Positions 34,985 through 45,200 of a stretch of 64,000 nucleotides of DNA are shown here, piece after piece. The DNA is from Planctomycetota bacterium (GTDB lineage: Bacteria; Planctomycetota; Phycisphaerae; Phycisphaerales; UBA1924). Location of the stretch: the NCBI GenBank assembly GCA_033763975.1, contig JANRJM010000001.1:62001-126000 (forward strand), read 5' to 3'. A program made the position numbers and the translations under genes. The notes beneath the pieces are model-generated. The model made no database searches and was not told the origin of the DNA. It saw only the letters and a list, made by a program, of their open reading frames with translations. How positions within the stretch are numbered: position 1 is the stretch's first letter; the number at the start of each line of letters is the position of its first letter.

Positions 34985-35033
34985 CGCTACTCGCTACTCG
35001 CTACTCGCTACTCGCTACTCGCTGCTCGCTACG
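34985..35033 (+). repeat. Heptamer tandem repeat (cgctact)
   Basis: Seven adjacent 7-nt units: five exact cgctact copies followed by cgctgct and cgctacg. It fills the short convergent gap between oppD and ileS, and its last unit contains the TAG that would end the extended IleRS frame. A copy-number-variable microsatellite is likely. Confidence 0.9.
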
Positions 35034-35184
35034 CAAGCCCGAGCGCCGCGGCGTCGCGGTCGCTGAGCCACCCGCCGTCGGAGCGCTGCTTCACGGTGCC
35101 GTCGCGCTTCCACGAGCGTTCGCAGCGGGGACGTTCGCGCAGGTCGTGCACGCCGTTGTCCTTGGCCGCCGCGTCGATGCGCAC
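35029..35184 (-). other. Conserved C-terminal extension of ileS beyond an in-frame TAG
   Basis: After the TAG at 35185-35187 the ileS frame stays open for 51 codons to a second TAG at 35029-35031. The translation (VRIDAAAKDNGVHDLRERPR, then CERSWKRDGTVKQRSDGG) reads like the C-terminal end of an IleRS, a region that is normally tRNA-contacting, and not like random sequence. It should belong to the protein. See the ileS entry and the finding. Confidence 0.75.
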
Positions 35185-38121
35185 CTAGCTCACGCCGAGG
35201 AGGTCGGCGAGGTCGACGACGTCGAACGCGCCGAGCACGCCCTGCGGGTCTGGCAGCGTCACCCCCGCGTCGAGCGGGTTCTCGACGCCCATCGACTTCT
35301 TCGCGCCCTCCAGCGCGACGCGCGCCTGCCCGAGGGCCGCGTGGGCGGCCTGCCAGCGCGGGTCGGCCGATGTGCCCAGCGTCTCCACGAATCGCTCGAG
35401 GTGCACGCTGCGGTCGTCGCCTTCGGTGCAGCGGTGCAGCGCGCGCCACGCCTCGTCGGCCGTGTGGCACAGCACGGGCGCGAGCAGGCGGCACAGGGCG
35501 TCGGTGACGCGCCACAGCACGACCTGCGTGCGGCGGCGCCGGGGCGAGTCCGGGCGATCGCAGTACAGCCGGTCTTTGACCGCCGCCAGGTACGTCGCGG
35601 AGAGCGTGTCGTTGCAGAAGTCGTACAGCGCCTTGTGCGCCGTCTGGAAGTCGTAGCGGTCGTACCCCTCGAGCACGGCGCGGGCCACGCGGTTGTACTC
35701 GCCCAGCAGCCACGCGTCGATCGAGGTGGGGGGCACGTCCGGCAGCGCTGGGCCTGTCGCGAGGTTCGCGTCGAGATCGTGCAGGTTGCTCAGCATGAAG
35801 CGCAGCGTGTTGCGCACCTTGCGGTACGCCTCGCCCGCCAGCCCGAACAACTCCACGTCCACCTTCACGTCGTTCTCGTACGTCAGGCTCGACACCCACC
35901 AGCGCATCACGTCGATGCCGAACTCCTGGCAGACGCTGTCGACCTCGTAGCGATGCGCGTCGGGGCGGCTCTTGCTCAGCTTCTTGCCGTCGCGGTCCAC
36001 CATGAACCCGTGCGTCAGCAGCGCCTTGAAGGGCGGCCCGCCCGTCATCCCCAGCGACGCCAGCAGCGACGCCTGGAACCACCCGCGGTGCTGATCGCTG
36101 CCCTCGAGGTACAACTCCGCCGGAAAGCCCAGGTTTCGCGCGCGGAGCACCGCGTTCCACGACGAGCCCGACTCGAACCACACGTCGAGGATGTCGCCGC
36201 CTTTCTTCGCCTGCGCGAGCAGCGCCGGGGTGCGGCGCACCGCCTCCGGCGCCTCGGCATCGCCCGACGCGTCGTACCCCGCGAGCAACTGCTCAGGCGT
36301 AAGCGTGAACCACGCGTCGGCGCCCTTGTCGGCGATCACTTTCGCCACCGCGCGGCACGACGCCGCGGTCATGAACACCGTGCCGTCGGGCAGTTCGAAC
36401 GCCGGGATCGGGATGCCCCACGAGCGCTGGCGCGAGATGCACCAGTCCGGGCGGCTGTCGAGCATGCCCCGCATGCGGTTGCGTCCCCATTCCGGGACGA
36501 AGCGGACGCGGGCGCTGTCCGGGGCGTCGGGGGCGGTCACGCGCAGCGAACGATCGCGCAGGCCGCCGGGCTCGTCGCCGTCGACGCCGAAGGACCGCTC
36601 GACGCTCACGAACCACTGCTCGGTGCAGCGGAAGATGACGGGCGTCTTGCTGCGCCAGTCGTGCGGGTAGCTGTGCGTGAAGCGGTGCGAGTAAAACAGG
36701 TGCCCGCTGTCGCGGAGGCGCTTGGTGATGAGTTCGTTCGCCTTCCAGATGTCGAGGCCCCGCAGCCAGTCGGGAACGCTCGCGTCGTACGTGCCGTTGC
36801 CCTGCACGGGGCAGTAGATGGGCAGGCCGACGCGCTGGCCGGTCTGGTAGTCCTCGGTGCCGTGCCCGGGCGCGGTGTGGACGAGCCCCGTGCCGTCCTC
36901 GAGCGTGACGTAGTCGGCGTCGACGAGGGTGAACACGCTTTCCGCGTGCGAGGCGGCGAGGGGCGCATGGCCGTCCCGCCCGTGCGCCATAAACGGATGG
37001 CGGTACCGCAGGCCTTTCAACTTCTCGCCCGTTGCGGTGGCGAGCACGACGACCTCTTCGGCCTTGGCCGCCTGCGTCACGCGCGCTACGGCCTCGGACG
37101 CCATCACCGTCACGTTCCCGTCTACCCAGACAAGCGCGTACTCGATCTTCGGGTTCACCGCGATCGCCAGATTCGCCGGCAGCGTCCAGGGCGTCGTCGT
37201 CCAGATCATGAACGAGGGCGTCACGTGCAGCCGCGTGCCGGGCCTGGGCGCCGCCGACGCACCGTCCTCTTCCGCGCGCTCCGCGTCCGCTCCGCCCGCG
37301 TCTACTTCCTCACCCGGTTCGGCGTCGTCCTCATCGGCGTTCTGCATCACCCCGAAGGCGTCGTACACCGCCTCGCGGTCGGCGGCCTCGAAGTCCACGT
37401 ACACCGACAGGTCCTCGCGGTCCTGGTACTCGAGTTCCGCGTCGGCCAGGGCCGTCTCGTTCGCGATGGACCAGTGCACGGGCTTGAGCGCGCGGTAGAC
37501 GATGCCCCGCTCGCACAGCGAGGCGAGCACCTCGAGCGTCGCGGCCTCGTACTCGCGGCTCATCGTGAGGTAGGGGTCCGCGTAGTCGCCGAGCGTCAGC
37601 AGGCGCTGCAACTGGCCCGACTGGAGCTTGATGTACTTCTCGGCGTGCTTCTGGCACTCGCGCCGGATGGCGTTGGCGCGCGTCCAGCCGTCCAGCGTCT
37701 TGAGTTTCTCGTACTTCCCGCTCTCGACGAGGTCGACCACGACCTTGTGCTCGATGGGCAGCCCGTGGCAGTCCCACCCGGGGACGTACGGGACGTCGAA
37801 CCCGCGCATGGACTTCGACCGGACGACGAAGTCCTTGAGCGACTTGTTCATCAGGTGCCCGAGGTGGATCGAGCCGTTGGCGTACGGGGGGCCGTCGTGG
37901 AAGGTCCACCGCTCGGCGCCCTTGCGGGCCTCGCGCAGGCGCTCGTACACCCGGGTCGCCTGCCATCGCTTGACCGACGAGGGCTCGTTCTGCACCAGGT
38001 TTGCCTTCATGGGGAAGGACGTCTGGGGCAGGTTGACGGGGTACTTCTTCTTGTCGCCCTTCGGGGGGGCGTCGGCGGGCGGAGCGGAGGGCGTCGAGGG
38101 TGGCGGCGTGGGCTGCGTCAT
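35185..38121 (-). CDS. ileS: Isoleucyl-tRNA synthetase (ends early at an in-frame TAG)
   Basis: Class I aminoacyl-tRNA synthetase charging tRNA-Ile. The HIGH-type motif PYANGSIHLGHLMNKSLKD lies at residues 79-97 and the KMSKS-type motif is GKKLSKSRPD. The CP1 editing domain contains WTTTPWTLPANLAIAVNP and LVHTAPGHGTEDY, and the WCISRQRSWGIPIPAF motif follows. An acidic linker of about 35 residues (DEDDAEPGEEVDAGGADAE) is inserted in the editing region. The frame stops at TAG 35185-35187 after LADLLGVS, 51 codons short of the natural end. ATG 38121 (MTQPTPP) is taken as the start, with an Ala/Pro/Lys-rich N-terminal extension; 38133 is possible. No second ileS is visible here. Confidence 0.93.
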   Translation of the reverse strand: MTQPTPPPSTPSAPPADAPPKGDKKKYPVNLPQTSFPMKANLVQNEPSSVKRWQATRVYERLREARKGAERWTFHDGPPYANGSIHLGHLMNKSLKDFVVRSKSMRGFDVPYVPGWDCHGLPIEHKVVVDLVESGKYEKLKTLDGWTRANAIRRECQKHAEKYIKLQSGQLQRLLTLGDYADPYLTMSREYEAATLEVLASLCERGIVYRALKPVHWSIANETALADAELEYQDREDLSVYVDFEAADREAVYDAFGVMQNADEDDAEPGEEVDAGGADAERAEEDGASAAPRPGTRLHVTPSFMIWTTTPWTLPANLAIAVNPKIEYALVWVDGNVTVMASEAVARVTQAAKAEEVVVLATATGEKLKGLRYRHPFMAHGRDGHAPLAASHAESVFTLVDADYVTLEDGTGLVHTAPGHGTEDYQTGQRVGLPIYCPVQGNGTYDASVPDWLRGLDIWKANELITKRLRDSGHLFYSHRFTHSYPHDWRSKTPVIFRCTEQWFVSVERSFGVDGDEPGGLRDRSLRVTAPDAPDSARVRFVPEWGRNRMRGMLDSRPDWCISRQRSWGIPIPAFELPDGTVFMTAASCRAVAKVIADKGADAWFTLTPEQLLAGYDASGDAEAPEAVRRTPALLAQAKKGGDILDVWFESGSSWNAVLRARNLGFPAELYLEGSDQHRGWFQASLLASLGMTGGPPFKALLTHGFMVDRDGKKLSKSRPDAHRYEVDSVCQEFGIDVMRWWVSSLTYENDVKVDVELFGLAGEAYRKVRNTLRFMLSNLHDLDANLATGPALPDVPPTSIDAWLLGEYNRVARAVLEGYDRYDFQTAHKALYDFCNDTLSATYLAAVKDRLYCDRPDSPRRRRTQVVLWRVTDALCRLLAPVLCHTADEAWRALHRCTEGDDRSVHLERFVETLGTSADPRWQAAHAALGQARVALEGAKKSMGVENPLDAGVTLPDPQGVLGAFDVVDLADLLGVS

Positions 38122-38198
38122 GGTGGGCCGCACTTTAGGAACGGGCGTGCGTCACCGCCCGCCGAACAGTCGCGCGTGCCCATCCCGCCCGCCAGGGA

Positions 38199-38741
38199 TC
38201 ACTTGACCTCGAAAATCGTCTGCGTCCGCAGCACGAGCCCGGCCGAGGCGATGAGGTGGTAGGACTGCACGTGCACCTCGCGGCTCATCCGCTGGATGTC
38301 GATGACGCTCAGGCAGGCCCCGGCCTCGTCGCGCCAGCGGTGCGAGAGGGACTGGTGCTGACGCGAGTAGTCGAGCATCTCGTTGAAGGTGGCCGAGTAG
38401 AGGCTCTCGGAGAGCGACTCGGTCTGGACGGTGGTCATGTAGTTGACCTTGTCCTGAGGGAACTGGTGCTCGAAGTCGCGTTCGCCCGCGCACAGGAACG
38501 CGGAGACGATGCCCTGCTGCGGGACGCCCCGCTCCGAATCGGTCACGAGTTCGCTGACGCAGAGTGCGCGGTGCTCGAATCGCAGGGCGTGCTGCCCGGG
38601 GAGCACCCAGGCCTCCAACTCGTAATCCTCGTCGCGGACAACTTTGCGTCCCTTCAACTGGAAGAGCTCGGGGTGAAGCGCGCGGCTGTACAGGACCACC
38701 TGATAGCCCTGGAGCACGTTCGACTTTGGCGGGATGTTCAT
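38199..38741 (-). CDS. DUF2617-like protein of unknown function
   Basis: A 180-residue soluble protein. The stretch VVLYSRALHPELFQLKGRKV and the spacing to FLCAGERDFEHQFPQDKVNY and MTTVQTESLSESLY fit, from memory, the DUF2617 family found in planctomycetes and actinobacteria, whose function is unknown. There is no signal peptide or membrane helix. ATG 38741 is chosen because it follows GAGGAT at a workable distance and the residues before it in the longer frame look non-coding. It lies 78 nt upstream of ileS on the same strand. Confidence 0.7.
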   Translation of the reverse strand: MNIPPKSNVLQGYQVVLYSRALHPELFQLKGRKVVRDEDYELEAWVLPGQHALRFEHRALCVSELVTDSERGVPQQGIVSAFLCAGERDFEHQFPQDKVNYMTTVQTESLSESLYSATFNEMLDYSRQHQSLSHRWRDEAGACLSVIDIQRMSREVHVQSYHLIASAGLVLRTQTIFEVK

Positions 38742-38967
38742 GCGGATCCTCGGGTTCTCCGGGGCCGTGCCCGACCGTGCCGGCGGGATGTTCTCCCGAC
38801 ACCCCCCGCACGTCGTTGTCGAGCCGCGTACCCCACGATCTCCCTCGCACCACTGAAGTGGCCGGTTTTTACTCGGCCCTCGCGGAAGAGTTCTCCTACA
38901 AGGAGCACCCCATCCGATCTCTCTATTCGTTGACGCCCAGCGAAGCACGCACCACTACCGGTTGTGC

Positions 38968-39009
38968 TATTCTGAGGTCAACATGCATTTTGAATGAGCG
39001 GCCGCTCAT
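38968..39009 (+). promoter_or_regulatory. -10-like element and 16-bp perfect palindrome before the HEAT-repeat gene
   Basis: TATTCT lies at 38968-38973, in a locally AT-richer stretch without a good -35. The palindrome atgagcggccgctcat occupies 38994-39009, 37 nt before the GTG start. A second short inverted repeat, ctcct-aca-aggag, lies near 38893-38905. The 304-nt divergent gap 38742-39045 otherwise shows no gene. Confidence 0.45.
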
Positions 39010-39045
39010 CCAAAGTGGTCCGAAGTTTCTAGAGGCGCCCGGCCC

Positions 39046-41262
39046 GTGTCAAGACCGAACAGCACATTCTCGGAACGTGCAGACGCTCTCGACAGGCTTC
39101 GCTTCCGACTTCGGCTGGCGGCGGTCGGCGAGGCGTTGCTCGTCGCGTCCCCTGCCGAGGCCGAGGCTCTTGGGCCTTGGCTCGTTGAGGTCGCCGCCGC
39201 AAGTCCTTTCGCGGCCCGGGTATCGGCGGTTCGGCGACACGCTGAGAACTTCGCGCGATGGCTCGGATTCGACACGCCCGACCATCGGGCCAGCCTGGCG
39301 TCGGCGGTGCTGGTGAAAAGCTGGGCAACTTTGCCGGAACTTCTCCGCATCGCCGCGCTGGCGGCGGCTTCGGGGCGGTGGGCCGGTGTTTTGCCGGAAG
39401 CGACAACTCATCAACATCCGACCGCGCGCCTCGGTGCCGCTTCGCTTGTGCTCGACGCCGCGGACACCACGCTCGCGCCCGCGTGCGTCGAGTTGCTGAC
39501 CGACCCGTCGAGCGAGGTGCGTCGGGCCGCGGAGCGCGGGCTGCTGGGGCTGGCGCTGCGGGCCGCGGGGGTACGTGGGGGGCCGGACGTCGAGCGCGCA
39601 CTGTTCGAGCCGATGCGGTCGAGCCGCGGTGACGAAGTGGCAGAAGCGCGACGCGAACTCTTGGGCGTCACCCCGTGCGAGGTGTTCACGGGGCCGGTGG
39701 AAGGGCTCGAGCTCGCGGTCGCGCAGGCCGTGGCGCGGTTTCCCGAGCATCGTCGGCGCGGCGTGCTGCTCGCGCTGGCGGCGCTGCTCGATCGGCGGGC
39801 GTGGCGATTCGGGGTCGATGAGCGCGGGACGCTCACCGACGGCCGGGCTGCCTTGGCCGGGGTCTTCAACCGCCAGGACGCCGAGACCGCGTCGGCCCTG
39901 CGCACCATGCTGGCGTCGTCGCGTCTGCCGGTGTGCGCGCTGCGGGCGCTGGAGTGGCTGACCGTGGACGCGTTGGCGCCGGCGTGCGTGCGCCGGCTCG
40001 CGGGCGAGGGGCCTTCGCACGAGACCGAGGCGCTGCTGGCGTCGGCGCACCTCACCCTGCATCCGCGGCGTGCGGCACGGCTGAAGAAGATCGCGCTGCG
40101 CGCCAGGGTTCGGGGCGGACGGGTGCAACTCCCGACGCGCACGCGCCTCCCCGCCGTGGCGGCGCTGCGTGACATGGCGGCGCCGGCCCGGCGCGGGCTG
40201 GTGCGATGGCTGGCGAGCGTGGACGCCGACGCGCCCACGGTGCTCGGCGCCCTGGCGCCGCTTCTGGCAGACCCGGACCCGAGCGTGCGTCACGGGGCGA
40301 TGCTGGCGGCCCCGCGCCGGCTGGGCGTTGATTTCTGCTTCGATCCCGACGAACGCGTCGCGGGCGGCGCGGTGCTTCGCCTTTCGACCGGGTGGGCCGA
40401 TGCGCCCCGGGCGAACGCGGGAACGATCCGGCGCGCGGGGTCGTTCGCGCGTTCTCCGCACGCACGGGTGAGGCGGCTTGCGGCGGAGGAGCCCGCGTGG
40501 GAATCACGCGGCGCGGGGGCCGCGTCGGCGTGGGGTCGTCTGTGCGCGCGGCGACTGCTGCAGCGCGACCCGGCGGGGTTGATGGCCGGCCTGCTCGCGG
40601 CGCTGACGGGCGCGGACGACGCCGCCGCGTGCGAGGGCGTGCAGATGGCGCGCTGGCTCGAACTGGCGAACGACTGTGCGCCCGCCCTGCGGGCACTGGC
40701 GGGGAACGGCGCGATGGCGCGGGGCTCGGCGTCGGCGCTCATGGCGCTGGGCGAACTGGACGACGAGTCTTCGGGGCGGGTGCTCCGAGAGGCGTTGGCG
40801 TCGGACGATCCGCGTCGGCGCGCCAACGCATCGGACGCGCTCGCGCGGCGGTGCCGGCGGGGCGTGGACCAGCCGGACGCGCTCGTTGAGATGAAGCACG
40901 ACCCGCACCACCGCGTCCGCGCGACGATTGTCCGAGCGGCGCTGTGCGATTGGCTGGGTGCGTGGTCGGCGGACAGCGCGATGATCGATCTGGGCGGCCT
41001 GCTGGGCAGCGCGCACGCGCACGACCGGCTGGCGGGGGCGTGGGCCGCGGGGCGGGTGCGCCCCGAGGTGCGCCCGGCCCGCCGCTGGCGCGAGTTGGCG
41101 CCGCGCCTGGTGGAGATTGCGTCTGGCGACGAGGACGCGCGCGTGCGCGCACGGGCGTACGCGGCGGCGTGCCGCCTGGGATTGCTCGGCGAGCGGCGTC
41201 CGTTCGACCGGGCAAACCCGGTGCGCATCGCATCCGCAGACGAAGCAGTGGGAGCCTCGTGA
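39046..41262 (+). CDS. HEAT-repeat-like alpha-solenoid protein, function unknown
   Basis: A 738-residue protein rich in Ala, Arg and Leu, built of helical pairs of about 30-40 residues (for example LLTDPSSEVRRAAERGLLGL, LLADPDPSVRHGAMLAAPRR, LASDDPRRRANASDALARRC). These match the D/E-P-x-x-V-R-x-x-A/G-A pattern of HEAT repeats, so it is probably a protein-interaction scaffold. There is no signal peptide, membrane helix or catalytic motif. A GTG start is used. The stop overlaps the next start by one base (TGATG), so the following membrane protein is likely its partner. Confidence 0.75.
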   Translation: MSRPNSTFSERADALDRLRFRLRLAAVGEALLVASPAEAEALGPWLVEVAAASPFAARVSAVRRHAENFARWLGFDTPDHRASLASAVLVKSWATLPELLRIAALAAASGRWAGVLPEATTHQHPTARLGAASLVLDAADTTLAPACVELLTDPSSEVRRAAERGLLGLALRAAGVRGGPDVERALFEPMRSSRGDEVAEARRELLGVTPCEVFTGPVEGLELAVAQAVARFPEHRRRGVLLALAALLDRRAWRFGVDERGTLTDGRAALAGVFNRQDAETASALRTMLASSRLPVCALRALEWLTVDALAPACVRRLAGEGPSHETEALLASAHLTLHPRRAARLKKIALRARVRGGRVQLPTRTRLPAVAALRDMAAPARRGLVRWLASVDADAPTVLGALAPLLADPDPSVRHGAMLAAPRRLGVDFCFDPDERVAGGAVLRLSTGWADAPRANAGTIRRAGSFARSPHARVRRLAAEEPAWESRGAGAASAWGRLCARRLLQRDPAGLMAGLLAALTGADDAAACEGVQMARWLELANDCAPALRALAGNGAMARGSASALMALGELDDESSGRVLREALASDDPRRRANASDALARRCRRGVDQPDALVEMKHDPHHRVRATIVRAALCDWLGAWSADSAMIDLGGLLGSAHAHDRLAGAWAAGRVRPEVRPARRWRELAPRLVEIASGDEDARVRARAYAAACRLGLLGERRPFDRANPVRIASADEAVGAS

Positions 41263-41780
41263 TGAAGACGGTCACGGGCATCGTGCCGGGCATCGTGCCG
41301 CCGCCGCGGGCGGTGGAACTGGTCGTGTCGGACCCGCCCGCGCCGTCGCCTCCGAGCGAGTGGCCGCAGTGGGTCATCGCGGCCGGGTGCGTGGTCGTGC
41401 TCGTGGCAATCGTGCATCGGTGGATCGCGCTGCGCCTGGAGCGGGACACGCCGGAGCGTGCGTTCCGCGCACTGGCGCGACTGCAAGGGCTGACACGGGC
41501 CGAGCGAGACCTGGCGCTGCGCGTGGCGGAGCGGGCGAGGTGCGGCGGGGCGGGCGTGCTGGTGTCGGACCACGCGCTCGCGAGCGGCGCACACGTGCTC
41601 GCGCGCGAATCTCCGGCGGATGCGCCGCGTCTGTTCGCGTTTCTCGCGGCACGGGGCGTGACGCCGCGGTTCGGCGTGGCGCCCGGACGCCGAGGCACGC
41701 GCCGGGCCGGGGCCGTGATGGGGACCGTCGTGCCGGCGCGCGCGGGCCGCGGAGATCGGACGCCCGGGCGGTCGGGGTGA
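41262..41780 (+). CDS. Small single-pass membrane protein, function unknown
   Basis: A 172-residue protein with one hydrophobic helix (about residues 37-54, WVIAAGCVVVLVAIVHRWIA). A cytoplasmic part follows that begins RDTPERAFRALARLQGLTRA, which looks like a helical bundle. No family recognised. The ATG overlaps the stop of the HEAT-repeat gene, implying co-translation; together they could form a membrane-tethered scaffold. The Arg-rich last 30 residues look disordered. Confidence 0.65.
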   Translation: MKTVTGIVPGIVPPPRAVELVVSDPPAPSPPSEWPQWVIAAGCVVVLVAIVHRWIALRLERDTPERAFRALARLQGLTRAERDLALRVAERARCGGAGVLVSDHALASGAHVLARESPADAPRLFAFLAARGVTPRFGVAPGRRGTRRAGAVMGTVVPARAGRGDRTPGRSG

Positions 41781-41857
41781 GGGTTGTTGAGGCGACGGGG
41801 GCCGGCAACGAGAGCGGCCGGGCGGGTGAACCCCAAAACGTCCGGAATCGGCGGCAG

Positions 41858-41886
41858 TTGCCCATGCCTCACTCGGGCTCTACATT
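41858..41886 (+). promoter_or_regulatory. Promoter of tRNA-Tyr
   Basis: TTGCCC (41858-41863), a 17-nt spacer and TACATT (41881-41886), 32 nt before the mature tRNA 5' end. Confidence 0.7.
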
Positions 41887-41918
41887 TGCCCTTGCCTCCG
41901 AGAGGGGGCGAAGACCCT

Positions 41919-42001
41919 GGGCGTGTGCCGGAGTGGCCAAACGGGGCAGACTGTAAATCTGTTGGCGAAAGCCTACGGGGGTTCGAATCCCTCCGCGCCC
42001 A
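41919..42001 (+). tRNA. tRNA-Tyr (GTA)
   Basis: An 83-nt class II tRNA. The acceptor stem GGGCGTG pairs with CGCGCCC (one G-U), and the discriminator is A at 42001. The anticodon loop CTGTAAATC carries GTA, the long variable arm is TTGGCGAAAGCCTAC-like, and the T loop is GTTCGAATC. CCA is not encoded. The 241 nt that follow to 42242 contain no gene I can support. Confidence 0.97.
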
Positions 42002-42242
42002 TTTTCGAGTTTTGTATGGCTTGCGCGTCGAACGATCGCAGCAGGATCCGGCGTGGCAAGTGCGCGCCCGGGCCCCGGCGGCACGCCCGCGGAGCGAGAC
42101 TGACGGCGGCGCCATGGCTCGCTCGCTGCCCCGGCGCGCGGTGGGGCATGCCGGCCCGCCGGTGACCGGGGCGCGGCGCGCCATCGGGGCGGGGCGAGAC
42201 GGCAGGCGGCATGCTCAGGAAAGATCGCGGACGCGGACAGGC

Positions 42243-45200
42243 TTACGGGCACGGCGCGCCGGCGACGACCTGCGCCAGCACGTCGATGTCGTCCTGGTCG
42301 ACGTTGCCGTCGCGGTTGAAGTCCGGATCGTTGGGCGAGCACGAGGGATCGCCCGCGACGACCTGCGCGAGGCACTCGATGTCGTCCTGGTCGACGTTGC
42401 CGTCCTGGTTGAAGTCGGGGTCGCAGGTCGGCGGCACGCCGATCTGGATCAGGTTGGCGGGGACGTCGACGGTGCCCTGCACGCTGGCCGTGTTGTAATA
42501 GACCCGGCAGGTGGTGTTGATCAGGCGGCTGCCGGCGTCGATGATGATGTGATCAACATAGAGTGCCTCGCACGAACCCTGGCCGGCGAGGTCGTTGTCG
42601 TGCGTGTCGACCAGCCGCGCCGTGGACGGCGCCGGGCCGATGCGCAGCGTGCCGACGGGGTAGTGCCCGGCGAGCGTGCGGTCGAGCCCGGCGGCGACCG
42701 GTCCGATGTCGGCGGACATCACTTCGAGCGTCTGCTCGGCGGCGGCGCCTTCGAGTTGCAAGGTTGCCAGGTGCATGTCATACCGCGAGTTGCTGTTGAT
42801 GGCGCAGTCGAAGTCGCCGCCGACGGAGACGACGGACTGATCGAAGGGCAGCAGCAGGCTGGCCGCGGGGCCAAGCGCGAGCGTGCCGGTGACGTCGAGG
42901 TCGGGGTCGCCGTTGCGGCAGTTCGAGCAGATGGTGCCGATGATCGTGCCGTTGTTGGTGAGCGAGCCGAAGACGTAGAGCGTCTCGCCCCGGATGGTGG
43001 TGACGGCGCCGGCGTTGTTGGTGAACGAGCCGAAGATCGCGCACCCGCCGAAGACGTTGAACGTCGAGCGGTTGAAGAGCAGCGGCGCGGCGACGGTGGC
43101 GTCGGTGATGGAGAGCGCGTCGATGTTCTCGAACACGCCGCCGGCGGTGAGCGTTGAGCCGAACGCGAGCGTGGTCGGGCCGATGGCCAAGGCCGAGCCG
43201 GCGAACGTGAGGGCGGCGCCCTGCTCGGCGCGGGTCTGGCCGTCGAGGTTCGCGGCGGGCGCGTTGATGGTGAGCGAGGAGTTGGTGCGCGCGGTGAGGA
43301 TGCCGCGGGAGCCGAGGGTGAAGTCGGCGGCGTAGACATCCACGAAGTCCTGGGCCCGCAGCTGGCCGTTGATCTCAACGACGTTCCCGCTGTCGGTGTT
43401 GAGGGACGACGATCCGCCGAGGGTGAGCGTTGAGGTCGAGGACGTGCGAAGATCGCCGGAGGACCGGAGGATGAGCGAGCGGCCTGCGGTGTCGAGGTTG
43501 CCCGCGGTGCGCCAGGCGGCCTCGGTGGCGGTGATCTGCTGGCCGCTGGTTGCGGGCAGCAGGGCGGCGGCGAGCGAGGTGAAGGAGATGTCGGTCACGT
43601 CGTTGTGGGCGAGCGGGAAGTCGTTGGCGGCGACGTCGAAGGTCCGGACCGAGCCCTGGTCGCTGTTGGCGCCGATGTCGTCGCTGGCCGCACCCACGAG
43701 GGCAATGTCGCCCGCGAGAGCGACCGCGGACCCCAACCTGTCGCTCGTGCTGCCGTCCGAGGCGATGAGCTTGGCCTGCTGGCTCCAGGCCGTGCCCGAG
43801 CGGGTGAACACGTACGCCGATCCCTGATTGGAGTTTGCGCCGATGTCGTCGCGGTCGGCCCCGACGATCACGGTGTCGCCCGAGAGGGCCACGGCGGTGC
43901 CGAAGAAGTCGCTCGCCGCACCGTCGTTGGCCGTGAGCTTGGCCTGCTGCGTCCAGGTGCTCCCCGACCGCGAGAAGACGTAGGCCGAGCCCTGATCGGT
44001 GGCCGAGCCGATATCGTCGATGTACGCCCCGGCCACCGCGGTGTCGCCCGACACCGAGACTGAGTATCCGAAGCCGTCGTTGTTCGCGCCGTCCGAAGCG
44101 GTGAGCTGCGCCTGCTGGCTCCAGGCCGTGCCCCCGGGCGCGCGCGTGAAGACTTAGGCCGAGCCCTGATTGATGTTGGCGCCGACATCGTTGAGGTACG
44201 CCCCGACGATGGCAGTGTCGCCGGTGATCGCGACAGAGAACCCGAAGAAGTCGCTCGCCGCGCCGTCCGATGCCGCGAACTGGGTCTGCTGAGTCCAGGT
44301 CGCACCCGAGCGGATGAAGATGTAGGCCGAGCCCTGATCGACGTTGGCGCCGACGTCATCGCCGGTGGCGCCCACGATGGCGGTATCACCCGAGAGCGCG
44401 ACGGCGTAGCCGAAGTAGTCGGTGTGAGCGCCGCCCGAGCCTGTCAGCAATGCCTGCTGCGTCCAGACGGTACCCGAGCGTGTGAAGACGTAGGCCGCGC
44501 CCTGATCGACATTGGCGCCGACGTTTTTGAGGTACGCGCCGACGATCGCGGTGTCGCCCGAGATGGTGACGGAGGTGCCGAACTCGTCGTCCGCGGCGCC
44601 GTCCGAAGCGGTGAGTTGGGCCTGCTGGGTCCATGCGGTGCCCGCGCGGGTAAAGACATAGGCCGAGCCCTGATTGATGTTCGCGCCGACATCGTCAAGG
44701 GCCGCCCCGATGATCGCCGTGTTGTCTGAGATGGCGATAGACACACCGAACGTGTCGGCCCCGGCGGCGGCGCTGAGCAGCGTGAGATCGGGCCCGAGCC
44801 AGGTAGAGCCGATGCGGGAGAAGACCCACGCCGAGCCTCGGTTGACGGCACCGCCGACGTCGTCGCCGTAGGACCCCACGGCGGCGGTGTCGCCCGAGAC
44901 CGCTACCGATATGCCGAAGTTATCGCTCGCGGCACCGTCCGGTGCGACGAGCTGTGCCTGCTGGGTCCACGTCGTGCCTGAGCGCGCAAAGACATATGAC
45001 GATCCCTGGCTGTTGTTGGCGCCGACACGGTCCAGATATGCGCCGATCACCGCGGTGTCGCCGGAGAGCGCGACGGAGATGCCGAAGTTGTCGACGGTCT
45101 CGCCATCCGAGGCCTCGAGCCGGGCCTGCTGGGTCCACGCCGTCCCGGAGCGCGTGAATACATAGGCGGAGCCCTGGTTGGTGTTGGCGCCGACATCGTC

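Noticed and set aside
34985-35033. CRISPR-like array
   Set aside because: The units are 7 nt, directly adjacent and without spacers. It is a microsatellite.
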